5,421 nt of DNA, taken from an uncultured Clostridia bacterium (GTDB lineage: Bacteria > Bacillota > Clostridia > Christensenellales > Aristaeellaceae). Both the position numbers and the translations under genes were made by a program. Location of the stretch: positions 1 to 5,421 of the forward strand of contig CAMOUF010000214.1 in the NCBI GenBank assembly GCA_946626395.1. Direction: 5' to 3'. Below, in pieces: positions 1 to 5,421 of the stretch. Each line of letters starts with the position of its first letter. Position 1 is the first letter of the stretch. The notes beneath the pieces were generated by a model. The model saw nothing but the letters and a program-made list of their open reading frames with translations. It had not been told where the DNA came from and ran no database searches.

Positions 1-1400
1 CCCTGATGGGGGAGAACGGCGCCGGGAAATCCACGCTGATCAAGGTGCTGACAGGCGTGCATGAGAAAGACGCGGGAAGCATCCGGATCGAGGGTGTGAC
101 GGGAGAGGCAAAAATACATTCGCCCCAGGATGCCCAGGATATCGGCATCAGTACAGTGTACCAGGAGATCACCCTTTGCCCCAACCTGACAGTGGCTGAA
201 AATATGTTCATCGGAAGGGCCAAGGGCGCCTTTATCAGCTGGCGGGCCCGCAATAAGCGGACAACGGAAATCCTGGAAGGCCTGAATATTCCGGCAAGGG
301 CCAAGCAGGAGCTTTCCCGCTGCTCCCTGGCAGTGCAGCAGATGGTGGCCATCGCCCGCGCGGTGGACATGAAATGCAAGGTGCTGATCCTGGACGAGCC
401 CACCTCCTCCCTGGATGAGAAGGAAGTGGAGATGCTGTTTGGGCTTATGCGGGATCTGCGGAACAAGGGCGTAGCCATCGTCTTTGTGACCCATTTTCTG
501 GAGCAGGTGTACGCGGTCAGCGACCGGATCACCGTGCTTCGGAACGGCGAATTGGTGGGCGAATGGCCGGTGGCGGAGCTGCCCCAGGTGCAGCTGGTAG
601 CCAAGATGATGGGCAAGGACCTGAACGACATGGAAAGCCTGGAGCAGGTGGGCCAGAAGAGCGCAGGCAGCGACGAGGTGGTTTACAAGGCCCAAAACCT
701 GTCCAGCACCGAAAGCAGGCCCTTCGATTTCAGCATCCGCAAGGGAGAGGTCAACGGCTTTACCGGGCTGCTGGGCTCCGGCCGCAGCGAAAGCGTACGC
801 GCCATCTTCGGGGCGGACCGGGTGACAGGCGGCAGGGTAAGCATGAAGGGAAGAGACGTTCGAATCACCAAACCCCACGACGCCATGAAAAACGGCATCG
901 GCTATCTGGCGGAGGACCGGAAGAGGGACGGCATCATCGCCGACCTGAGCGTCAGGGAGAATATCATCATGGCGCTGCAGGTGATGAAGGGCTTCTTCCA
1001 CCCGATGAAACGGGAGGAAATGGAGGCTTTTGCGGACGAGTACATCAAGGCGCTTCAGATCAAAACGGCCAGCCAGGATACGCCCATCGGAAGCCTTTCC
1101 GGCGGGAATCAGCAGAAGGTGATCCTGGCCCGGTGGCTGCTGACGCACCCGGATTACCTGATCCTGGATGAGCCGACCCGCGGTATTGACGTGGGCACCA
1201 AGCTGGAGATTCAGCGGCTGGTGCTGAAGCTGGCTGAGGAAGGTATGAGCGTGACTTTTATCTCTTCCGAGATTGAGGAAATGCTGCGTACCTGCTCCCG
1301 ATTGATCGTCATGCGGGATCGGAACATCGTGGGCGAGCTGACCGGGGACCAGCTGACGCAGGGCCAGATCATGCAGACCATCGCTGGAGGGAAGCAGTGA
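1..1400 (+). CDS. ytfR: Sugar ABC transporter ATP-binding protein, YtfR-like (5' partial)
   Basis: This is the cytoplasmic ATPase of a CUT2-family sugar importer, with two nucleotide-binding domains fused in one chain. The reading frame is open to the left edge (first complete codon at 3); the visible part opens inside Walker A, so roughly 35-40 N-terminal residues are missing. Numbering from the Met at position 6, NBD1 has Walker A GENGAGKST (2-10), Q-loop Gln53, a non-canonical signature SLAVQQ (107-112), Walker B LILDEP (127-132) and His163. NBD2 has a degenerate Walker A, GLLGSGRSE (254-262), a full LSGGNQQK signature (363-370), Walker B LILDEP (385-390) and ISSE where NBD1 has VTHF. This asymmetry is usual for RbsA/MglA/YtfR proteins. 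The stretches AVQQMVAIARAVD and VTHFLEQVYAVSDRITVLRN closely match E. coli YtfR as I remember it. One base separates it from the first permease gene. The family assignment is firm; the YtfR subtype is likely; the substrate is inferred. Confidence 0.95.
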   Translation, partial: LMGENGAGKSTLIKVLTGVHEKDAGSIRIEGVTGEAKIHSPQDAQDIGISTVYQEITLCPNLTVAENMFIGRAKGAFISWRARNKRTTEILEGLNIPARAKQELSRCSLAVQQMVAIARAVDMKCKVLILDEPTSSLDEKEVEMLFGLMRDLRNKGVAIVFVTHFLEQVYAVSDRITVLRNGELVGEWPVAELPQVQLVAKMMGKDLNDMESLEQVGQKSAGSDEVVYKAQNLSSTESRPFDFSIRKGEVNGFTGLLGSGRSESVRAIFGADRVTGGRVSMKGRDVRITKPHDAMKNGIGYLAEDRKRDGIIADLSVRENIIMALQVMKGFFHPMKREEMEAFADEYIKALQIKTASQDTPIGSLSGGNQQKVILARWLLTHPDYLILDEPTRGIDVGTKLEIQRLVLKLAEEGMSVTFISSEIEEMLRTCSRLIVMRDRNIVGELTGDQLTQGQIMQTIAGGKQ

Positions 1401-1401
1401 A

Positions 1402-2526
1402 ATGAACGCTATTATGAAGAGACTCAAGGGCAGCCTCGGCGCGCTGGCGATGCCGCTGGTGGCGCTGGGCGTGCTGATCCTGTTTAATCTGATCCGCTGC
1501 GCGGTGATTGGCGATTTCCATTTCTTTGCGATATCGGTGGCGTCGGACGATAAGGGCTCCGTGCTCTCGGGAAACATCATCAGCATCATCGACAGCGCCA
1601 GCGTGCTGGCGATTATCTCCATGGGCATGACGCTGGTGACCGCGGCCTGCGGCGGGCAGGATATTTCCGTTGGCGCGGTGGGCGCCATTGCCGGCGCGTT
1701 CTTCGTGATTATGATGCATCCCCAGCATGAGGAGCAGCTCTCCACGCTGTCATCGGTGGCGTGGCCCAACGTGATCCTCGGCATCATCGCGGCGATCATC
1801 GCAGCGATCGTGTTCATGCTTTTTAACGGCACGCTGGTCGCATACTTCAAAATCCAGCCCATGATCGCGACTCTGATCCTGTTTTCCTGCGGGCGGTCCA
1901 TCGCCTATTACTTCTTATTTCAGGTATTGGGCGTTGGCTCCATCAAGCTGGATGATCCGATCATATTTGCCATGGGGAAGGTGATCCCGGGGGTGCCCAT
2001 CCCCACGTCCATATTCATTGTGATCCTGATGGGGCTTTTGATGTGGCTGGTTTTTAAGCGGACGAATCTGCGGCTGTATACGCAGGCGGTGGGGATCAAT
2101 CAGAAGGCGGCGCAGCTGAACGGCATCAACCCGACGGCCGTGAAGCTGCTGAGCTTCGTGATGCTGGGCGTTTGCGTGGCGGTAGCCGCCATCGTGAAGT
2201 GCAGCAATCTGGGCACGCTGACGACGAAATCCCTGATGGATTCCATCGAGATGGACGCGATCCTGGCAGTGGCCATCGGCGGAAACAACCTGGGCGGCGG
2301 CAAGTTCCGTCTGGGGGGCTCCATCCTGGGCGCTTATACGATCCAGACCCTGTCCACGACGCTGAACGCCATGCAGGTTTCTCCGGACAGCATGAAAGCC
2401 TATAAAGCCATCGTGATCATTGCGATCATGATTGCCGGATCACCGGTTGTGAGAAACTGGCTGGTTTCCGTGAGCGGTAAAATCCGGATGGCGCTCCGTT
2501 CTTCCCAGGCGAAGGAGGTGGAATGA
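1402..2526 (+). CDS. ytfT: Sugar ABC transporter permease, YtfT-like
   Basis: This 374-residue integral membrane protein of the BPD_transp_2 (RbsC-like) family forms half of the transport channel. The ATG lies one base after the ATPase stop codon and ten bases after GGAGGG (1386-1391), which is inside the ATPase gene, so translation is probably coupled. Hydrophobic segments are visible at about 14-33, 60-80, 88-105, 122-140, 152-172, 202-218, 246-265, 303-320 and 335-350. Family motifs are GGQDISVGA (84-92, where Gln replaces the Ile of the usual GGIDLSVG), KIQPMIATLIL (150-160), AVGINQKAAQLNGIN (229-243) and EMDAILAVAIGG (283-294). The last three resemble E. coli YtfT closely from memory. 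At 374 residues it is about 30 longer than YtfT; much of the excess lies near the N-terminus and in the 35-58 loop. It probably pairs with the next permease as a heterodimer. The exact sugar is unknown. Confidence 0.93.
   Translation: MNAIMKRLKGSLGALAMPLVALGVLILFNLIRCAVIGDFHFFAISVASDDKGSVLSGNIISIIDSASVLAIISMGMTLVTAACGGQDISVGAVGAIAGAFFVIMMHPQHEEQLSTLSSVAWPNVILGIIAAIIAAIVFMLFNGTLVAYFKIQPMIATLILFSCGRSIAYYFLFQVLGVGSIKLDDPIIFAMGKVIPGVPIPTSIFIVILMGLLMWLVFKRTNLRLYTQAVGINQKAAQLNGINPTAVKLLSFVMLGVCVAVAAIVKCSNLGTLTTKSLMDSIEMDAILAVAIGGNNLGGGKFRLGGSILGAYTIQTLSTTLNAMQVSPDSMKAYKAIVIIAIMIAGSPVVRNWLVSVSGKIRMALRSSQAKEVE
2512..2520 (+). promoter_or_regulatory. Shine-Dalgarno site of the second permease gene
   Basis: AAGGAGGTG lies within the last codons of the first permease gene. 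It leaves seven bases before ATG 2528 but only two before the competing ATG at 2523, so it decides in favour of 2528. The full match to the 16S rRNA tail suggests efficient initiation. Confidence 0.85.
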
Positions 2527-2527
2527 T

Positions 2528-3646
2528 ATGACTGTCATGCAGCCGGATCTGAGAAGAAAGAAGAAATTTGAGCGGCTGACGGACGCTCAGCTGCTGACCA
2601 TTATCAGCGGCGGCATCTTCTTGCTGATGTACGGCGCAGCGCTTCTCTTGATCGAGGAATTTCAGAAACCGCAGGTGTTCTTTGATATCACGAATTATTA
2701 TTCCTACCTGATTATCATTGCCTGCTCCCTGACGGTTGTTATGATCGGAGGCGGCATCAATATCAGCGTTGGCGGCGTGATCTGCCTGACGTGCATGGTC
2801 TGCTCCATTTTTCTCAATAACAGCGGGATCGAGGATCAAACTTTGCTGGTGCTGGCAACGTTCGGAATCGCCATCGGCATCGGCGCGGTATTCGGGGCGT
2901 TTCAGGGGGCGCTGATCAGCTATCTGGAGATCCAGCCGTTTATCATTACCCTGGGCGGCATGTTCCTGGCCCGCGGCCTGACGACGATCCTGTCCGGCGG
3001 CGAAAACGTGCCAGTGAGCGAGAAGAATCCCTTCACGTTATGGATCAGCAACGCGGCGATCAAGATCCCGGAGCTGGGCACTTCAAGGATCAGAAGAGGG
3101 CAGGTGTTCGTCAACCCCGCGACCCTTCACTGGGTGACCATCATCGCGGTTGCCGTGGTCATCATCATTTATCTGGTCATGCGCTTTACCAAGTTCGGCC
3201 GGAACACCTATGCCATCGGCGGAAACGCGCAGAGCGCGCAAATGCTGGGGATCAACGTCAAGCTGACCCGCTTCAATACCTACCTGCTCAGCGGCGTGCT
3301 GAGCGGCCTGGCCGGGTTTGTGTTCATGATGTTCAACGGCGCGGGCGGGAAGACCGGGATCGGCCTGCGAAGCGAAATGGACGCCATCGCGGCTTCCATC
3401 ATCGGGGGCACGCTGCTCAGCGGCGGCGTCGGCAATGTGATCGGCTCCTTCTTCGGCTCGATGATCCTGGGCACGCTTCAAAAGATCATCTGGTTCAGCG
3501 GGCTGAAGGAAGCATACTGGCAGGATATGGCCAACGGCGTCATGCTGGGGATCTTCATTGTGATGCAGAGCGTGGTGCTCTCGGTTCGCGGAAAAGGAAA
3601 AATGCACTTGCCTGAATGGCTGAAATTCGGCAGAAAAAACATATAG
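2528..3646 (+). CDS. yjfF: Sugar ABC transporter permease, YjfF-like
   Basis: This 372-residue protein is the second BPD_transp_2 permease and the likely heterodimer partner of the preceding one. It begins one base after the upstream stop codon, behind a strong AAGGAGGTG (2512-2520). An ATG at 2523 overlapping that stop is in another frame and quickly reaches TGA, so ATG 2528 is chosen. After a charged N-terminus (RRKKKFER, 9-16), hydrophobic segments occur near 22-42, 58-76, 82-96, 106-130, 137-155, 202-218, 250-269, 300-318 and 336-353. Motifs are GGGINISVGG (74-83, Asn in place of the usual Asp), QPFIITLGGMFLARG (136-150), YAIGGNAQSAQMLGI (228-242) and EMDAIAASIIGGTLLSGGVG (283-302). The last three are very close to E. 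coli YjfF as remembered. Two different permeases plus one tandem ATPase is the organisation of the galactofuranose importer and of the bifidobacterial fructose importer. This is the last gene of the operon; a terminator follows twelve bases after its stop codon. Confidence 0.93.
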   Translation: MTVMQPDLRRKKKFERLTDAQLLTIISGGIFLLMYGAALLLIEEFQKPQVFFDITNYYSYLIIIACSLTVVMIGGGINISVGGVICLTCMVCSIFLNNSGIEDQTLLVLATFGIAIGIGAVFGAFQGALISYLEIQPFIITLGGMFLARGLTTILSGGENVPVSEKNPFTLWISNAAIKIPELGTSRIRRGQVFVNPATLHWVTIIAVAVVIIIYLVMRFTKFGRNTYAIGGNAQSAQMLGINVKLTRFNTYLLSGVLSGLAGFVFMMFNGAGGKTGIGLRSEMDAIAASIIGGTLLSGGVGNVIGSFFGSMILGTLQKIIWFSGLKEAYWQDMANGVMLGIFIVMQSVVLSVRGKGKMHLPEWLKFGRKNI

Positions 3647-3658
3647 AAAGGTACAGCG

Positions 3659-3698
3659 AAGGCTGATCTGCAAGCATTGCGGATCAGCCTTTTATTAT
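3659..3698 (+). terminator. Rho-independent terminator of the sugar transporter operon
   Basis: AAGGCTGATC (3659-3668) pairs perfectly with GATCAGCCTT (3682-3691). The stem continues inward through a T-G wobble and four more pairs (GCAA with TTGC) to a GCA triloop, giving about 15 bp in total. The 3' side runs into TTTATTAT. It sits twelve bases after the stop codon of the last permease gene, so it most likely ends the importer transcript. Confidence 0.93.
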
Positions 3699-4005
3699 CG
3701 CGATTCTTCCCCAATCTTCCTGCCCGGCCCGCTCGCATAAACCGCCCTCCCCTGGAAAACCGATTGCTGAGAACGACCAGGGAGGCGCATGAAACGGCAA
3801 GCGGAAGGCTGACGCAATTGAATGCCTGACCGTAAAGCGCGTGAGAACTAACGCTCCTATCATGGACATATGTTCTTGATAAGGACGAAACCAATCTAGT
3901 CACGGCAATTCGGGGAGCGATGTCAAATCAATTTTGTTTGTTTAGGGTTCCCGTTACTGAATAAGCGTTTGAGTATAGCAGAAAATGGATATCTACAGTA
4001 ATTCG
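3699..4005. other. Spacer between two terminators, no intact gene recognised
   Basis: This stretch separates the importer operon from the recombinase module. Its first half is GC-rich and its second half AT-rich. No ORF here has a convincing start, ribosome binding site and family match. The longer minus-strand ORFs run through the operon terminator or into the permease gene antisense and look spurious. Two short plus-strand frames read like protein: codons 3793-3876, including ADAIECLTVKRV, and codons 3845-3964, ending in LFRVPVTE and a TAA stop. They overlap in different frames, so they could be a frameshifted remnant, a structured RNA or chance. An attachment site of the adjacent serine recombinase could lie here, but none can be identified from one sequence. 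Confidence 0.6.
3746..3785. repeat. Inverted repeat in the spacer
   Basis: CCTCCCCTGG (3746-3755) is complementary to CCAGGGAGG (3777-3785) except for one extra C, giving a 9 bp GC-rich stem with a single bulge around a 21-base loop. No T-run follows on either strand, so it is not a terminator. It could be part of a structured RNA, a protein-binding site, or chance. Confidence 0.4.
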
Positions 4006-4016
4006 GGAGCTGTCAA
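3907..4016 (+). repeat. Imperfect direct repeat pair in the spacer
   Basis: AATTCGGGGAGCGATGTCAA (3907-3926) recurs as AATTCGGGAGCTGTCAA (4000-4016). The second copy lacks three bases (one G and the GA before TGTCAA) and is otherwise the same. The copies start 93 bases apart. The second forms the 5' arm of the terminator at 4006. They might be related recombination or binding sites, or a local duplication. Confidence 0.4.
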
Positions 4017-4039
4017 TTTGGACAGCTCCTTTTGATTTT
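4006..4039 (+). terminator. Rho-independent terminator without an evident gene before it
   Basis: GGAGCTGTC (4006-4014) pairs perfectly with GACAGCTCC (4021-4029) around the six-base loop AATTTG, followed by TTTTGATTTT. This is a strong plus-strand terminator. No recognisable gene ends just upstream. It may end an unannotated small RNA or decayed gene, insulate the element from host transcription, or act as a leader attenuator before the 88-aa gene, which starts about 60 bases further on. Confidence 0.8.
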
Positions 4040-4097
4040 CACATAGTAAAGAATAGATACACGATCAACATGGAAAAATGAGGAAGGGAGGGAAGCT

Positions 4098-4364
4098 ATG
4101 AAGATCGAGGTTTTGGATAAAGAAAAGATGGTATGCGTATGGCTGAGCCACGCGGATCAGGAAAACCCTGCGATTCAGGAACAGTTGAAACCGCTGTATC
4201 AGGAATACCGGCAGAAGAAATATTTCGTCGCCGTGTTTTATTCGGGGAAGGAGGATTTGGAGCAGCTCACCGGCGATCTGCTAAAGTATAATCGAAAGAA
4301 GATCGAGGAAAACAAAATCGCCGCGGAAAAGAAGAAAAAGAAATCCTATGAAATGTCGCTTTGA
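4098..4364 (+). CDS. Small basic protein of unknown function next to a serine recombinase
   Basis: This gene encodes 88 residues from ATG 4098, behind a strong AGGAAGGGAGGG (4081-4092). No enzyme motif is recognised. The N-terminal part looks like strand-helix-strand: MKIEVLDKEKMVCVWLS, then a charged helix (about 23-40), then YFVAVFYSG (42-50). A long helical tail follows (51-83), increasingly lysine-rich and ending in five consecutive lysines (78-82), which would suit nucleic-acid or protein contact. There is no signal peptide or membrane segment. I recall similar small proteins (pattern VCVWL...LKPLY.EY..KKY.VAVF.SG..DL...T..LL.YN) beside recombinases in mobile elements of gut Clostridia, but could not check this. 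The recombinase starts 66 bases after its stop codon, from its own promoter. A role as an accessory or directionality factor is speculation. Confidence 0.82.
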   Translation: MKIEVLDKEKMVCVWLSHADQENPAIQEQLKPLYQEYRQKKYFVAVFYSGKEDLEQLTGDLLKYNRKKIEENKIAAEKKKKKSYEMSL

Positions 4365-4366
4365 TG

Positions 4367-4395
4367 TTGCATTCCCTGAAAACTTATGATACAAT
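4367..4395 (+). promoter_or_regulatory. Sigma-A type promoter of the recombinase gene
   Basis: TTGCAT (4367-4372) and TACAAT (4390-4395) are separated by 17 bases, and TG at 4387-4388 gives an extended -10 (TGATACAAT). The promoter begins two bases after the stop codon of the 88-aa gene. Transcription would start near 4402, inside a short inverted repeat, TATTA (4395-4399) with TAATA (4404-4408), that could serve as an operator. Confidence 0.75.
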
Positions 4396-4415
4396 ATTAT
4401 CTGTAATAACAAAAG

Positions 4416-4424
4416 AAGGAGGAG
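4416..4424 (+). promoter_or_regulatory. Shine-Dalgarno site that fixes the TTG start of the recombinase
   Basis: AAGGAGGAG lies six bases before TTG 4431. The first in-frame ATG is at codon 68 (4632), well inside the catalytic domain, so this site is the main evidence that the gene starts at TTG. Confidence 0.85.
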
Positions 4425-4430
4425 AATAAA

Positions 4431-5421
4431 TTGATTGAGCGATTTTCCATCGCCGGATACGCCCGCATTTCGGTGGATGAGGAGCTGGATCGGGACAATA
4501 CGTCCATCGAGAACCAAAAGGCGATCATTACGGACTTTGTGAAGAACCGGTTCCCGGACAGCGAGTTGACGTTCTTTGAGGATCGGGACAAATCGGGCTA
4601 CACCTTTGAGCAGCGGCCGGGATATCAGGCCATGCGGCGGCAGCTGATGGCCCGCCAGCTGGACATCCTGGTGGTGAAGGATTTTTCCCGCTTCTCCCGC
4701 CGGAACAGCCGAGGGCTGGTGGAGCTGGAGGACCTGCGGGACGCGGGCATCCGCATCATCTCCATCGGTGACAACGTGGACTATCCCAACGATGACGACT
4801 GGCTGAAAATCCAGTTCCAGTTCCTCATCAACGAAATGCCGGTGACCGATACCTCCAAGAAGGTGCGGGCGGTGGTGAAGCGCCGCCAGGAGGACGGCAA
4901 ATGGATTTGCGCCGCGCCTTATGGGTACATCGTCAACGCCCGGCAGGAGTTTGAGCTGGTGCCCACGGAAGCGGACATTGTGCGGAAAATCTTTCAGCTG
5001 TACATCGACGGCTGGGGCTACAAGCGCATCGCCAATTACCTGACCGACGAGCACATTCCCACGCCCCGGATGGAGGAGCGCACCCGGGCGGAAGCCCAGG
5101 GCAAGGAATACCATCGGGAAGTGAAGCCCGTTTGGGCCATCGTGACGGTGCAGGGCATTTTGCAGAATGATTTCTACATCGGCACCCTGCGGCAGGGGAA
5201 ATACTACCGCAAGAAGATCAACGGCAAGGATATGCGCAGGGACGTGGACGAGCACATCGTGATCGAGAATCACCACCAGCCTATCATCGACTACCGCACC
5301 TTCGCCACCGCCCGGGCGCTGATGGAAAAGCGCACGACTTCCGATCACCGCGGCATCCAGAAGTACGAAACCAACTACCCCGGCTTCCTGCGCCGCGGGG
5401 ATTGCGGCTCGCCCATGTTCA
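4431..5421 (+). CDS. Large serine recombinase (3' partial)
   Basis: This is a site-specific recombinase that cuts and rejoins DNA through a serine nucleophile, as in clostridial TnpX/TndX-type integrative elements. It starts at TTG; 330 residues are visible and the frame is open at the right edge. The resolvase domain covers about 7-150: YARIS (10-14) gives Arg12 and the predicted nucleophile Ser14, KDFSRFSRR (83-91) gives the conserved arginines, and NEMPVTDTSKKVR (134-146) lies in the long helix. The Recombinase domain follows, with GKWICAAPYGY (156-166), EADIVRKIFQLY (180-191) and WAIVTVQGILQNDFYIG (235-251). At the edge the zinc ribbon begins as GFLRRGDCGSPMF (318-330). The usual motif is C-x-x-C, but Arg322 stands at the first Cys position; Cys325 is present. 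The family is typically 500 residues or more, so over a third is outside the window. The gene has its own promoter and probably mobilises or once mobilised the element that carries it. Activity cannot be judged from this part. Confidence 0.93.
   Translation, partial: MIERFSIAGYARISVDEELDRDNTSIENQKAIITDFVKNRFPDSELTFFEDRDKSGYTFEQRPGYQAMRRQLMARQLDILVVKDFSRFSRRNSRGLVELEDLRDAGIRIISIGDNVDYPNDDDWLKIQFQFLINEMPVTDTSKKVRAVVKRRQEDGKWICAAPYGYIVNARQEFELVPTEADIVRKIFQLYIDGWGYKRIANYLTDEHIPTPRMEERTRAEAQGKEYHREVKPVWAIVTVQGILQNDFYIGTLRQGKYYRKKINGKDMRRDVDEHIVIENHHQPIIDYRTFATARALMEKRTTSDHRGIQKYETNYPGFLRRGDCGSPMF

Noticed and set aside
563..1171. Plus-strand ORF of 202 codons inside the ATPase gene
   Set aside because: It is an out-of-frame shadow of the ATPase, with Gly/Arg/Gln-rich composition and no domain, while the ATPase frame holds all ABC motifs.
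3083..3903. Two overlapping minus-strand ORFs reaching into the last permease gene (3083-3673 and 3478-3903)
   Set aside because: They are antisense to well-supported permease sequence, run over or up to the operon terminator, and show no family motifs. The part of the second beyond 3700 is uncertain but has no supporting start signal.
3969..3997. Possible promoter TTGAGT with TCTACA 17 bases later, upstream of the orphan terminator
   Set aside because: The -10 box matches only three of six consensus positions. Other pairs tried in the AT-rich spacer, such as TTGTTT (3934) with CTGAAT (3957) and TTGATT (4032) with TAGATA (4054), are equally weak.
3692..4097. Group II intron, CRISPR array or tRNA gene in the spacer
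   Set aside because: No domain V-like hairpin, no regularly spaced repeats and no tRNA cloverleaf or CCA end were found by eye on either strand.
4281..5348. Long minus-strand ORF (355 codons) opposite the recombinase
   Set aside because: It lies antisense to a gene with clear resolvase and Recombinase motifs. Its translation is low in complexity, rich in His, Val and Leu, as expected from the reverse strand of a GC-rich gene, and matches no family I know.

Overview
The window looks like chromosomal DNA of a GC-rich member of the Clostridia (Firmicutes), probably a gut commensal. This is inferred from three things: strong AGGAGG-type ribosome binding sites before most genes, a Gram-positive style promoter with an extended -10, and a clostridial-type large serine recombinase. 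No taxonomic marker gene is present, so the assignment is tentative.

Positions 1-3646 hold the distal part of a furanose-type sugar ABC importer operon on the + strand: a tandem-NBD ATPase whose N-terminus lies outside the window, followed by two different BPD_transp_2 (RbsC-like) permeases. From memory the three proteins match the E. coli YtfR-YtfT-YjfF set in order and in motifs. The Bifidobacterium FruEKFG fructose importer has the same ATPase-permease-permease order, so the sugar is probably taken up in a furanose form but cannot be fixed from sequence alone. The genes are separated by one base each and are clearly co-transcribed. The substrate-binding protein gene is not visible and probably lies upstream. 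A near-perfect rho-independent terminator (3659-3698) ends the operon.

Positions 3699-4097 carry no convincing intact gene. The distal part is AT-rich (about 39% GC by hand count over 3841-4080, against about 60% in a sampled recombinase line). It contains an inverted repeat, an imperfect direct repeat, protein-like fragments in two frames and a second terminator (4006-4039) with no recognisable gene before it. This is the most likely place for a junction between host DNA and a mobile element.

Positions 4098-5421 form a recombination module. A small basic protein of unknown function (88 aa) precedes a large serine recombinase that starts at TTG, has its own promoter and ribosome binding site, and runs off the end of the window after 330 residues. 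The recombinase has an apparently intact catalytic domain, but an Arg stands where the first Cys of its zinc ribbon is expected. Together these suggest one end of an integrative element lying just downstream of the sugar transporter operon. No clearly new biological system is visible; the small recombinase-linked protein and the spacer before it are the least explained parts.
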